A stretch of 64,000 nt of DNA from Megamerina dolium (GCA_963854835.1 OY978529.1:40668055-40732054); one strand, 5' to 3'. Numbered from the stretch's first letter, positions 23,485 through 36,626 are shown. Numbers and translations are program-made. The notes: generated by a model from the letters alone, not told the origin.

Positions 23485-24600
23485 ATTTTTTTTTTTTTGT
23501 TAAATAAGCTTTTTTATTGGATCTTTCTAAAATACTTAAAAACTAACAATAAGTTTTCAAATCTTACAAACTAACTAAAATTATGTGATATTCCCAACGT
23601 TCCATCACAATTTGTTGAGTCGCGAGGTATAGCAATTTCACAGCATATTCAGTGTGTCTTTTCTTTTTAATCGATGATGCCCCGTGCTCAGCAACAATTG
23701 CCTAGCAAGGGGATTCGGATGATTGTGTAATTTTTGAATGTAGCTTCTGCAGGATATTGCAACTTCCTCAGAAATTGTGGGTACATTTAAATCTCGATGG
23801 ATGTTAACGTTCCTCATATACCAAGGCGCGTTTACAATATTTCGCAGACACTTGGATTGTATTCGCTGCAATTTTTCGATATTTGAGGGAGATGCGGTGC
23901 CCCAAAACTGAATACCATAAGTCCAGATTGGCTTCAGGATTGCTTTATATAATAGCTTTTTGTATTCGAGATTCAACTTTGATCTTTTGTGTAACAGCCA
24001 CTATAACTGATTAATTTTAAGCTTGATCTGAATTTTCTTTGCCTCTATTTTTCCAGGTCAGCCTTCTGTCGAGGTGAATACCCAAGTACTTTGTTGAGGA
24101 ACATTGTGGAACTGATTGGCCATTAATTTTAAGTGGGGGACATGTATCTAGCCTTAGCGTGAAGGTTACATGTACGCTCTTTGATTCATTGACTTTTATC
24201 CGCCATATTGCTAGCTAGATTTCGCAAGAATCGATATGAGTCTGCAGGATTTTACTAGCTTCTATGGGGTTAGAGCGAAAGCACAATATTGCCGTATCAT
24301 CTGCAAAGGTCGATATGAATGTATAGTTATTGTTGGGCATATCTGAAGTGTATAAGAGATACAATAAGGGACCCAAAACGCTTCCTTGAGGAACGCCAGC
24401 GTGAATATCCAATGGATTTGTTGTGTAATCCTTGTGATGTACGACAAATTGTCTTTTCGTTAGGTAGCTACTAAGCAATGAGGAGACATTTGCAGGCAGT
24501 AATAGTTTGAGTTTGTAAATAAGGCCATCGTGCCATACTTGATCGAAAGCTTGAGCTGAGCAATACTTTTTTTCTTCAAAAGTGTTCCTTATCAGAGTTA
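23485..24600 (-). mobile_element. Jockey-type LINE, 5'-truncated
   Basis: On the minus strand the element ends in a poly-A run (the T run at about 23486-23499) right beside the SINE target duplication. Its 5' margin near 24600 lies inside the reverse transcriptase. Motifs match the Jockey clade. The element shows several frame breaks and one in-frame loss and is inactive. Confidence 0.83.
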
Positions 24601-24625
24601 CAATGACATACACTTTTTTGAACAT
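23638..24625 (-). pseudogene. Jockey-type reverse transcriptase, broken
   Basis: The frame at 24215-24625 reads QAFDQVWHDGL (residues 25-35), GVPQGSVLGPLLYLLYTSDM (77-96) and catalytic FADDTAIL (107-114). Between about 24200 and 23990 the homology continues but with stops and frame changes; landmarks include CPPLKINGQ-like and KYLGIHLDRRLTW-like reading. The frame at 23638-23976 (112 codons) holds the thumb and C-terminal end, with LLYKAILKPIWTYGIQFWG and LQRIQSKCLRNI. Around residue 24, YCSA joins directly to QAFD, so the segment normally giving (A)VFLD, with the first catalytic aspartate, is missing. The first ~15 residues of the 136-codon frame are probably flanking sequence rather than element. 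Confidence 0.85.
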
Positions 24626-25018
24626 ATCTATACTACATAAAGATCAGGTGATTTATAAATTATTAAATAATTAATACATATAATAATTGTTTATTGTTAA
24701 TTGGCGCATATTCAATATTAGTCCAAGGTCCAACATTAACGTTACTCTAAGTGAAGTATGTCATCTAAAAATAAAGACATACATTTTATGTTAATTAATA
24801 TTTAATTCAAATAATAATAATAATGACGATTACAAGCAAGAGCTTTTAAACATTTCGTTTTGTATTTTTAATGACACTCATTATTATTAAAAATGAAAGA
24901 AAAATTCCAAGTATAGCATTTCATATAAAAGCTATGTGCATGTACATATATTAGAACACTCTAATGAATATATAGGTAGAATATTAACAAAATTTCGAAA
25001 ATGTATTTCTTTATTTCG
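24626..25018. other. AT-rich noncoding stretch
   Basis: Nothing recognised. Confidence 0.5.
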
Positions 25019-25040
25019 CACACACACACACACACACACA
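25019..25040. repeat. (CA)n microsatellite
   Basis: Eleven CA units, read directly. Confidence 0.95.
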
Positions 25041-27029
25041 TAATATAGAAAGCCTTGCATATAGGTAAATAATGTAGGTATGCATGAAAAGTCAAATTAT
25101 TATATTTTCCATATCAAATTACAATGACGTACAATGAATGGTAAATTCCTTGAGATCCAACACTGAGCAATTGGAAAAATGTCAGCAATGGTAATAGCAA
25201 GGAGACATAAGCAAAAATAATACTCGTTAAATATATCATACTATCTTTGATTACCAGTTTGTTTACCAGGTAATGCAGAAATGCGTCATTATACACTTTT
25301 CATTACAAAATGCTCCATTTTCCGCACTGGTATTTATTTATTTTATGCCCCTCTTTGGTTGTTCGCTTCATAGCATTTTGTATTGTTCCTTTGAGCTCAA
25401 AAAACTGCCTTCACCTTCACAAAAGCGACTCAATCAGCCTCATTGATAATGAATGACAATGACAATAACTGAGAATTGTAAATGAGCGTATACACAAAAG
25501 GACCATACATTCATACGTATGTATACCTAAATAAATACATACTTGTATACGTATACAAAAGTATCCAAAACTTAAAGCAAAGAGAACAAACAACAAGTAA
25601 GTATGAAAACAATTCAACAAGTCTTATATTACATACATAACTATAGACGAGTACCTACCATTTCATATTGCCATTTTACTCGTAAAATTTTGCTTATATT
25701 TACTTTATTGTACACATACATATATATGTATATATAGTTAGTATATGATATATACTTACAACAAATATAATGAACAACCCACAAAAATACACACACTCTC
25801 ACCCATTCAGTTGTACGTTGTACGTATTTACAAACTTGTTTATTTTCATGGATTCATAAACACGTACATACGCATTGGGTGGAAGTGCAACAAAAGGTGT
25901 TCATTTGTTGTGCTTTTATCCTTGTACGTATTCATGTATATATGTATTTTATGTAGTGTATATATAGTATATAGGGACAACTTGCCTTCTCATGGTAACA
26001 GCTTGTTCGCTTTAGCAATGCAATAAGAAATTTGTCAACTGTGCTTTTAAATAAGTAAATATGGCATGTAATAATGCTGTTTTTCATTCATTTGGGGCAT
26101 TGTGCTTTGCTCTGTAACCTAAATGAATCTAATATTTCTCTCTCTGTGTGTGTGTGTGTGTGTATGTGAGATTTCTCCAAGTCATCTTGAAAATATGTAT
26201 ATATGTAGGTACATTAAATCATCTTACGTTGCGTATGAAATATAAGATTGTTGAGAATATTGTTGCGGTAATCTGCGCCTTTGTCCAAGATCTGTTCTAT
26301 GTATATTTAATATAAAAACAGTTGTAGTTAATGGATTAATTAGTTCTCGAGTTTTTCACCAAAGCCGATTTGAGTGAAGGTATAAGAAAGCAAACGAACA
26401 ACAACAAAAAAAGCAACATTCAGCTGCTTAAACCATTATTAATCCGTATCTGTTTAAAGGCTGTTGAACATCAAGAGTTCCTGCGATATTCTTCTCCTTG
26501 AAGTAAAGCTCAACAAAAAGTCTTCATCTCTTCTGAGCCTTTGATCCTCATAGAATTTTTGAAATTACGATTATTCTTACTTAGATTGATCATTGAATCT
26601 CATTTGAAAGTTACATGACATTATAATCTGAATATTTTTTGCATGAACCGGTCTAATGTACATAAATACAACACATATGATAAATAAAAATAGTATAAGG
26701 TAAATCGTATAAAGTACATTATGTTTCTTTAAATCTTAATAATTTAAAAAATTATTTAAAATGGCTTTAAGTAATTACTTAAGCATTACTCGCTGCTATT
26801 ATTTACCTAATACAAAATTGAATATTTATATTTGTATTCAAGTACAAAACCAGAATGTATATATGGTAATGATTCTCAAAATGCTGCTAAGCGACGCATT
26901 AAGAATATGAGAAATAATAAATAATAAATTAATTGTACTAGAAGCTTTGAAGAACTTTAGTTAAGCATAGCATCCATTAACGCTGGAAATGTTTAATTTT
27001 GAGCCGTATTGGAAATAAACTACTTGTAT
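25041..27029. other. AT-rich noncoding stretch
   Basis: No supported gene. Holds a (TG)n microsatellite at about 26145-26163 next to a short TCTC run. Open frames here are AT-rich and unsupported. Confidence 0.5.
26145..26163. repeat. (TG)n microsatellite
   Basis: About nine TG units following a CTCTCTCTC stretch. Confidence 0.93.
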
Positions 27030-27095
27030 GAATCGATCCTGGACGACAGAACTCCTGTGACACCAACTTTTCTGAGTTCATGTGATAGCCAATGG
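27030..27095 (-). mobile_element. SINE body fragment
   Basis: CAGAACTCCTGTGACACCAA followed by CTTTTCTGAGTTCATGTGAT matches the middle of the SINE body on the minus strand (compare CAGAACCCTTGTGACATCTC at 23.3 kb). Head and tail are not recognisable. Confidence 0.6.
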
Positions 27096-27567
27096 CTTAC
27101 TAAGACTACTAGAGGCTGTTTATATTATATTTCACCACTTCTAAATGCAATAAATCTTTGTTTGATTTAAAATTTTTTTTCTTTCTTCTGTGATATCTAT
27201 GTATTACCAATGTGAAATATGCATTACTATTTCTCTGGCTCCCATTATATGGTTATGGTTACGCATGCAATCCTCTACACTTACATTTTGTATTTATGTA
27301 AATAAAATGAAATTTTTAATTAAAATTTTAGTTACATAGGGAATAGGGAATAGTATACTAGAAGTTAATTTAAATTTAATTAAAATTGGATGTACGTTTT
27401 TACAAATATTATATTTTCCAATTTTTCTAATATTGATTATTATATGTAGGATTGAGCAAAAGGGTTTGTCATTTGCTAAAAAATTGGCTTCATTTTTTAC
27501 CTATGTTAATTCAGAGTCAAATCGCCTTAAATGATAGCTTAAAATTAAACTGAACAAATCTAAAGAC

Positions 27568-27656
27568 TGTCCAAATTTAAGACGCACAACAGTAAGGGAA
27601 GAGAAGCTCGGCCAATGAGCCCTTTGGGGCTTTAAGTGCCACATATATATATATGT
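27568..27656 (+). mobile_element. 5'-truncated SINE, tail type B, with perfect target duplication
   Basis: Only the last 89 bp of the SINE remain: TGTCCAAATTTAAGACGCAC, GGGAAGAGAAGCTCGG, CCCTTTGGGGCTTTAAGTGC, then CACATATATATATATG. It is flanked by perfect 12-bp direct repeats AAATCTAAAGAC at 27556-27567 and 27657-27668. Truncation at the 5' end with a clean duplication is the mark of incomplete target-primed reverse transcription. Confidence 0.88.
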
Positions 27657-28349
27657 AAATCTAAAGACAACATGAGTAGTAATTTCCTTAAAACACAAAC
27701 GGCTATGTAACGCAAAACCATTTTTTTTTTTTTGTAAATGGAAAACCTGAATTCACTTAATTAGCTGCTATTTATTGTATATAAGAATGTATTATCTTGT
27801 GCGATAGAATTATAATAAAATTGTACTACTTTGTGTGATTGCTCCAATTTACATAAAAAAATTGTTTCGTTATTGTATTCTTGAAACGATTACATACAAT
27901 AATATTATTGCCATAAAGTAATTAGCTTAATAAGCATAGCTTAGTATGCTAATTTCATTTTAATAATAATATTGTAATTAGAATACCAGTTGGAATGTTT
28001 GCTAAATACAAATAATACTTATACTATTAAAATGATTTAACATTCTATCCGTTAGTTGAGAAATTTGCTAGTAAAATTAGTAGAATAACAATTTTAGATA
28101 TACTTATACTAAGTAGAATATAAGTAAGTACTCGTAAAATTAGTAAAAACAAAAGCATAACAAAATTAAAATCCACCTTATATGCATAAACTTTTATAAA
28201 TCTTGTTCGAAATGCATCATGAATTAGTTAACGAATAGTAGAATTCAGTTGTCATTTTAAAATTTGCATATTTCATTTCCATGGAGCAACTGAATAAATT
28301 TTGGACTTTTAAATAACTTGTAATGAGTTTTCAACTTGCTGTGATGCTA

Positions 28350-28376
28350 CTGCTGCTGCTGCTGCTGCTGTTGTTG
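28350..28376. repeat. (CTG)n trinucleotide repeat
   Basis: Seven CTG units followed by TTGTTG. No supported coding frame uses it. Confidence 0.9.
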
Positions 28377-31300
28377 CAAATAAGGTTAAAATAGTTCCTC
28401 TGTCAGTTTGATCATTCAAGTTGATTACAAAACAAAACAAAATAGTATTGAAAAATGGAATGAATAATATTAAGTGAAGTCGAACAAAATTTATAGAATA
28501 AATTAAGCATTTTGTTTTCAAGGATTTATTGAAACCATTAACATTTGTGTAAGGGTTGTAGCACAATTATTAATGTATTAGTCTCTTATGCATAATTCTC
28601 CGGTTCAACTTACCATCTCGATCAATTCAATAACATTTCTTTCCAATAATGATGCCTACCTATCGATGACATTGCGTAAAAAAAAAATTAATTTCCCTGT
28701 GGACAATTTAATAATATCATAAAAACAATACAAGTAAAAAGGTATCGCTACATGGAAACGTCACTAGTTATGCTATGGTTTCTTCTCTTTAATGTCACAA
28801 CTTCGTTTCAAATATTTCCATCACATCATTTATGATTCCTATACCTATACTTATACTTACATATAACATCTATTGTTTATGACTGTAAGTGATGCTGCAA
28901 CAGTCAACAATAAAGTTTAATGCTTATAAATATACAAAGCAATTGAGTTGAAATGTATTTTTAGATGCTTTAAATGTGTTTGCATTAAATTTTCATTCGC
29001 AATTTTCTCGCCTTAACTTTTAATACACAGCATATAATAATCATCTTTATTTGAACAAGAATACTAGATATTTATAGGTACTAAAGAAATACATCCATTC
29101 TAATGTGATATAACTTTTTATATCATATAAACTTCAATAAATTATGGAAGTGGAACAAAAAATTCTGCACTTCTTACATTGGTATTTCTTTCGTATGAAG
29201 TCAATATGATTATTAATTTTTGGGCAATTTTTATATTTTTTATTTAATTGCACTTAGATAAACAATGGGGTTTGACCTTTACTCAAATGTTATCAATGCA
29301 ATCGATTTTTTTTGTTCATTGTCGGCACATCTCTATTGTTGAAACGATCATTATTTGTACGAATATATCAAAATGCGTATTCATTGTTTTTTAATTTTGG
29401 TTTTTTAATTTTAAAATTGATATAAAATGCCAAGTTTAAAAATTTATAGAAACAGATAATATAAAAAGTAAGAAATATGTAGTAAGAATATAATTAGCAT
29501 GCGTTGACGCATGTACCGGCAACGACATGCATACGTGAACCAGAGAACTTACAAGTTTTCTGCGTGAACACTTCATGTATGAAAACGGAAATCAATCACT
29601 TAAGTATTACAATTGCGTATACTGAAGGATTTGAACAAATTAATGATAAACTGAGAAATACCATAAGCTGTCTGTGTTGCGAAATCGAAGGTGTTAAAAT
29701 ACTTTTATTTTCAGCATTAAATTTTCGTAATTATAAACCTTTTTACATATTTTTGCAATGCTTGATAGAGCAAGACAAATATTTGGCAAAGCATATTGTA
29801 AATCAAAAAATTAAATGATTTTAGACACAGGGTTTCTGATGACCTAGTTAGAAAAAAAAAATATTTGCTTCTTTTTCCTTCTTATATTTTAATGCTGCTT
29901 ATCGGTTTATCAGTTTATTAATCACATAATTCCTCCAATTCCTCCATTATCTCTTTAGATTAGGTTTTCCCCACTTTAATCGCTTTGCAAAAAAGGAAGA
30001 GGTTTTTAATTTGACATTTGTGTCATTCATCAAATTTTAATAATTCTTCCTTTGTTGCATAGAAAAGATTTTAACTTACAATATACTACGTTCATACTAT
30101 CGTAATCTACCGCATATTCTTAATTTATGAGTACATCATGAAGAATTTAAATAGTTTCGGCTTTGAGAAATTCTTAAAAAGAATGTTTCAAGAATAACAA
30201 AAATTAAATTTATCATAAATTAAGTAACATCACAATTACAACGCCATCCAAGACCAATTCGACATCAACGCTAAATTTATCGATTTATTTATAGGTAATC
30301 GAAAAAAGCCTTCTCACATCACTGAACTGTCACTTTTATTTAAAAAATAAACAACTCCACACAATGAGAAATTGGAAAAATAGAAAAGAAATAGCAAAAA
30401 GAAGAAAAATTTGCGTGACGAGGGCAATGAAGAAGTTTTGCGAGAAATTTGGACAAAAAAGTAACTGCAAATTATTGAAAAAAATTGACACAAAGTCTAG
30501 GGGATACTACTGAAAATGGAGCTGCAGAGAGTTGTATACATTTTAACTGAAATAATATTTTAAAACAGTTTTTTAGTAGATTTATTTTGTGGCCAGACTT
30601 TTAAGAATTTACAAAAATATTGCATCGTTGCTCCTATGCAAGTAACCAAAATATGAGTACTGCCAACGAAGCGTTAAAATATATATGTATGAGTATTGGT
30701 TAATTCTCAAAATTATTCTTTCCCTGAAGTCATAATGGACTGAGTTATGACCGCATAACCATGCATGCATGAAATTTATATTTAATTAAAGCTTAAACAA
30801 ACTAACAAGTGCTGATGATATTTTTTTATTTAATTGAAATTTGGTTTGTTACCTTTTTTATTTTATATTTTATCGCAACATTTAATTTATGTAAGCCTTA
30901 CAAGTATATGATTTTTATTTATATGGGGGTGTGGTAATGCCCATAAAATATACTTTAAGAACAGCAACAAAACAATTTTGTTGCTTTCATTTCGAATTTA
31001 TTCAAATTTTAAATTCGTGCGAATGCGAATTTTTAATATCTCGATTCTCTTCCTTTTCTTCACCTTCCACTTCTACTGTTTACATTTTAACAACTTTGCT
31101 TACAAAATATTCGCACCATGTCGCCACAGTGACTACATTTATTTATAATCACTTGCATGTATTTACGAACGTACACAGACGTTTATTTATATAAAAAAAA
31201 ATTGAAATGCTAACAATTGCAGACGACCAACTGTATGCGGCCAGTGGGGTTTATGTATGTAAATTTACATTTTATATACACTTTTTATGTAGATTCTTCT

Positions 31301-31585
31301 TTCAACCATTATTTCTTAATGATGAGAGAGCCGAATAAAAATGGTATTTATTTGATATGGAAACATGTAAATATTTCATCACGAATAAAATTGTTTTAAA
31401 ATACATTTAAAGCCAATTAAAATTAGTTAACAACTGTTTTATTTCAATATGACCTTCTACTATATGTACATACATACAACAGCAAAGTAAGTAGAGAAAA
31501 GAATAAAATTACAAATGTTCTGTATTTCATGTGGCGTTTATAGTCTTAGGTTTAATTTGATAGGTACGTAATACATAGGTAGTCG
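28377..31585. other. long AT-rich noncoding stretch
   Basis: No supported gene. A 104-codon open frame at 29504-29818 lacks an ATG start in good context and any domain. A 49-codon, strongly basic frame starts with ATG at 30364 but has no further support. Confidence 0.5.
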
Positions 31586-31670
31586 TGACGTCATGAATAT
31601 AAATTATTTCGAAACATGATATTGTAAAAGAGCAAGTAATAATACCACAGTGGAGAGGAGTATGGTAAGT
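31586..31670 (+). promoter_or_regulatory. possible promoter-like cluster: CRE, TATA, ATG at a splice donor
   Basis: A perfect palindromic cAMP-response element TGACGTCA (31586-31593) is followed after four bases by TATAAA (31598-31603). About 60 bp further is ATG (31662-31664) directly against GTAAGT (31665-31670), a strong splice-donor match. The three signals are in sensible order for a short first exon, but no initiator stands out and no downstream exon is identified. Confidence 0.3.
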
Positions 31671-34080
31671 ATTAAAATATATTATACGATGAGAAAAAGT
31701 TTGGAAGAAAGTAATAGAAGTGAAAGGTTCCAGTTGGATCGGTCATTCCAAATGCATTGCAATCGAACATTGAATTTCGGACTAGCATTCAGGTTTTCGA
31801 TAATTCTACAGTGTAAAATAAATCGAATTGCTCATTTTTAAGCAGTTAATTTTATTTATTTATGATTGCTCTGAATGAAATATTATATTAGCGATACTAT
31901 TTTTGAAGAACATTTTGAGTATTGAGTAATTGGGTATTTTTTTCACAGAGTTTTTAAGAAATTAAAAAAAAAATTATCAAAGAGAACTAACAGTTATGAA
32001 TGGATTAAAATAATCTAAGACATTATTTCTGGAAAAACTCTACTATAAATCGACCTAAAGACCATATTTACGGAATCATTTCAATACTAAAATTTTAACC
32101 CGCTGAAAAAAGGATTCAAATCTAAACTTGAAAAATGTTCATTTATCTAAATTTGCCAGACCCTTATTATTATTATTATAATTATTTTGTTGTTGTTGTT
32201 TTTGTTATTGTACAAAACTATTCAGGAATAAATTTTTCAACTATCCTTAATGAGATTTTCACGGATCCTAACAAAACTGGAATATAACAATTGCAGTGTC
32301 ACCAACCGCAATGATAAAAATGCCAAATAATGTAGAATATAATAGATTAAAATCAAAAAATAAAAAATAAAATAAACACAGTGATAGGATACAAAATTGT
32401 CTTGCTGATGGCCACAAAGTTCAAAGATTAATCGTCAAGATTATGATCAAGAATTTATGAAAAATCACCTCTGCTTTGCAAAGTCATTCAGATTCTATGT
32501 GAGTAAGTAAGTTACGAAAAAATAAAAAGGAGAAAAAGAAATAGGCAATTTTTTCTATAGTTTTATTGAATCTATTATTCATCCTATGCATTTTAAATGA
32601 ATTAATAGTCTGAATTACTATACATTAAACATTATACAGAGGCTAAACACATTATTAATCAATTTCTTCTACATCGTAATCTAAATCGTACTATATATAC
32701 AATCTCATATATAAATGTATTTATAAATAAATATAATTTCTTAGTCACGTGGTAAATATATGATAGCGAATTATATATTTTATAATGTGTCACAATGTTT
32801 CACGTGACCAATTTCCATCAACAAATAAAATCCTTTATAAAACGAACTTTTTGTATCCGTCATAAAGAAGTAATAATATTATTGCAACACAAAGCTCATC
32901 CTACGTAATGTCAATGAAGCTAACAAATCTCTATTTACATCATTGCACAATTACTTGATTCCATACCAAATTAAAGATGTAGGATGTTAGTGTATCGTGG
33001 GTAGTTCTAGTGCTCTTATTACGATGATAAAATGTAGGATGAGAGTAAATCGTAGGTGGTTGAGCTAAAAAAAAAATAATTTGCTCATGACGCAAAAACT
33101 TCATCAAGGTAAGCTATATTTTGAAATTATTTTCTCATGAAAATCGACACATTCTAATATATATTGTTACATATTGTTTCACTCTTTTACATAAAATCAT
33201 ATTTTTTATTTGCTCATTGCACTTTTAAAAATTTTTTAATTTTAGTTTCGATAAGTACAAGTACGTATACGCAACATTGTTTTCTATGGCTACCTATTAG
33301 CAGGGCACATAACAAAAACCATTTGTAATTAGAGTCTATACCAACTAAACATCATTGTAAATACAAATATCTACATTCACATCAAGGACTTGTGCAAAAA
33401 AAAAAAACAATATTTATTATATGAAATTATATGTAAAAACAAACACATATTGTAAATGGTAATGTACGAGTACTACAATATATTGCTGATAGTTATCGTA
33501 GAAGAAAATAATGACAATGGTATTAATTTGATTGCCACATTCTGTAGAGCAATTTTCCACAACCATTGACATTGACAAAATGGTATAAAAATTCTTTCTG
33601 GTGGAAAAATAATTTCAATTGTACCTGCCAGATAATATATTGATAATGTAATACCCACGTACGAGCACAATCATCCATGAGACAGATAGATAGAAATACT
33701 ACGAGTATGTTCAATAGATGTCCTTAAAAAATTATTTTAAATTTTAAGTTCACAGTGAGAAACGATATGAAGAATTATGTATGCCCTGGTAGCTGTTTTC
33801 ATAGAAAAATTAAGGAAAACAAAAAAGAATTATTTATATAAAATATAAAATAGCAGCATGGCGTAAACGCCTAAAAATATGCTATATATATATAGTATAT
33901 TCTCTAGGGTTTTACTCAAAGTTGCTGATTTTTTTCTAAAATAAACTTTAAGGACCAATTGTCGAAATGCATTTTTTTTTTCAAGAAGGGTAAAACGTAG
34001 TCAACACATTGTGTAGCGGCTCAAAAAATGTATATATTTTTCAAAAATTCCTATTATTTGAAAGAAAAATGAAATTCCCA
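31671..34080. other. AT-rich noncoding stretch
   Basis: No supported gene or element recognised. Confidence 0.5.
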
Positions 34081-34332
34081 GCTGAATATAGAACATATTT
34101 TTCTTTCGAACGATACCCATCTGTCGGCAAGCAATACAGATTCTTTCGGCAGCAGCAATTTGGCATTAAAAGGATTCTAAAAGATCTCTGTGACAAAGCT
34201 GTTCTGTCTTTAGGAACCGGTTAATATAAGTAGGTCCCTTCTAATACTGTTTAACACTCACAACAGTACTAGAAGAGAATCCCGGCGCAAGGGCTCTTCG
34301 AGGTATATAAATGCCTCATATTTTTTTTTTTT
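34081..34332 (+). mobile_element. 5'-truncated SINE, tail type B with T-rich end
   Basis: Begins just after the tRNA-like head. Landmarks are TTTCTTTCGAACGATACCC, TTTCGGCAGCAGCAATTTGG, ATATAAGTAGGTCCCTTCTA and GGGCTCTTCGAGGTATATAA, ending ATGCCTCATA plus a T run. The tail is a diverged type B. Confidence 0.82.
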
Positions 34333-34646
34333 GGGTAAAATAATCTCAAATATTTATTGCAAGAATGTTTGCGTTTAAATATTTCATAGTAAACAAACAA
34401 CGATTCATTATATTATTACTTTAGTTATAATTTTGAGAAATATTTCCCAAAGCGTCATAGAAACCAGTTTTTTTTAGAAAAGCATCTGTGCTTTAACTAT
34501 TTTTCTATTTTTTTATGTCCAAGAACTTTTACTTAAATTGTTTGATTTAGACTTTTCTGCGTCACCTTAACCCATTACATCCCACCTGTAAGGAACATTT
34601 TGGATCATCTTTGAAAAAATGTTTAAAAAAGTGTTATTGCGTGGGT

Positions 34647-35094
34647 TTTTTATTGTAGTATTAAAAATTCCCACAAAAAAAATATTTTTCAAACAATTTC
34701 ACAGGTGATCAAGATATTAATTGGTTCCATAATTTTCGAAAAATTTTGAAAATTCTTCATAGTAAATTTTCGCTAGTAAAATAATTTCTATGGAAAAGAA
34801 TAATTCTAAAGAAAATTACTAAAAAAAATATTATTTTTTATTAAATTAATGGTAGCTTTCTTAAAACATTTGGGACATTTTAGTATTAGAAATTCCCAAA
34901 AAAAATTGTTTTTCAAACAATTTCACAAGTGATCATCAAAATTTTAATTGGTTCCATAATTTTCGAAAAATGGTGAAAAATCTTTATAATAAATTTTCGC
35001 TAGTAAAATAATTTCTATGGAAAAGCACAATTCTAAAGAAAATTACTAAAGAAAATTATTGTTAAATTAAATTAATGGTAGCTTTCTTAAAATA
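34647..35094. repeat. tandem duplication, 227-bp period, two copies
   Basis: The blocks GGTTCCATAATTTTCGAAAA (34723 and 34950), AAATTTTCGCTAGTAAAATA and GGTAGCTTTCTTAAAA (34851 and 35077) recur about 227 bp apart. Copies run about 34647-34868 and 34878-35094 and differ by scattered changes. Noncoding, origin unknown. Confidence 0.85.
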
Positions 35095-36600
35095 TTCAAT
35101 CACCCAAATAGAAGCCATTTACAAATAGAAGTCGTCCCATCCCGTTTTCTTCTTGTTGCCAAAATATGAAAAACATTTTATTTGATCAAATAACGATGTA
35201 CTTGTATATTTGTAAAATTTTTTTAAAGAATTTTTCATCAACTATTTTATCTACATATTAAATTACGCAAATGGAGACAAATATATGTACTTATATATAT
35301 GTATGTATATTCACACAAATATGTACATATGTACATATTCATGAGAAATATTGTGGTGCATCATCTTGCTACAATTGTACTCAAAAATATATTACATACA
35401 TACACACACACATACACACAGCATGCACCAGTGCATTTATGAGTATGTATATACTCGTATAAGTACATATGCACGTATGAATGTAGATGCTGTAGAGAGA
35501 AGAGGATGCAAAGGAGAAAGCAATAAGTCGAAAATCCCATTGCATTTGTGTCGTCTGTATGTGTGTGTGTGTCTTTCTGCATTAAGCATGACCTAGCAAA
35601 ATGCCAGTAGCAAAACAGTAGCCCTAGAATGGAAATGCTTTATACTTGAAACAAATTGTTTGATGTTCTTGGAAATTTATATACCTCATTTTTGCATATA
35701 ATTGATATGCGAAGTGATAATATTTATGTAAGCAGAAATATTTAAATTTCATTATTGTTTTTAGCTCTTCGATTAACAAAAGTCAAACAAAGTGTTAATT
35801 TTTAGTTGATTTTGCATAATACATCACAGAATTCCCTAGTGGCATTCTATATATTATTGTAGCGGATTAATGTAATTGTTTGTGTTGCTGTGTATGTGTG
35901 TGGGAGTGTTGAAGATTTATTGAAGCGTAACTAAAATACATATTTAAACGAATTCCCAAAAAAAAAAACGAAACAAATCAAATATTCAATAGTAATGGAG
36001 TGTCAATGCAAACAATTATTCAGTGTTTTACCACTTTTTCTTCTGTCTTTTATTTTTAGCACTTTAATAACAAATTGATGGAATTTATAGATTTTTCTGA
36101 ATTATTAAAAGCATGATAATATCAAGTTTTCAGTATTAATTTAATACTTTCATCTTGTATTAATATTAAAGTATGACAAAAGTATTCTTAATGACTTAAT
36201 TTCTATAATAGAAATATTTTGAATTTTCAATTGAGATATTTAGTATTAAAAAAAAAAAAAGCTATTTCTAACAAAAAAAAAAAAAAAAAAATTTCTGATT
36301 GGGGTAATTCTTAAAAAGTAAAAATTATTACTGAAGACCATAGAATAATATTTTTGATACTCCATGAGTACCCCACATGAGTACTTCATGAGTAGTAGCA
36401 AAATATACACTCATTATCTAGGTACTATATATAGACTGTTTTTGCGCATTGATAAGCCAAAAAAGCATGCATTTTGCATGAAGACTGCACAACGCTGATT
36501 AGTGCAATTGACAGTAGGTACCAGATTGTATGTTTACTCATTTTTGCTGATATCTTTATGATGATGATAAGAAAGTAATATGAGTAAAATGAATATGTAC
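35095..36600. other. AT-rich noncoding stretch
   Basis: TATGTA/ACACAC-rich sequence with several short open frames caused by simple repeats (35271-35596). No supported gene. Confidence 0.5.
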
Positions 36601-36626
36601 GAACCAATAATTCTATAATATGTTCA

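Noticed and set aside
29504..29818. A 104-codon open frame as a gene
   Set aside because: Starts at a non-ATG codon, no recognisable family, no promoter or polyadenylation evidence.
30364..30513. A 49-codon strongly basic small ORF
   Set aside because: Lysine/arginine content follows from A-rich DNA, and nothing else supports translation.
35271..35596. Overlapping open frames on both strands
   Set aside because: Produced by ACAC/TATG simple repeats; low-complexity translations.
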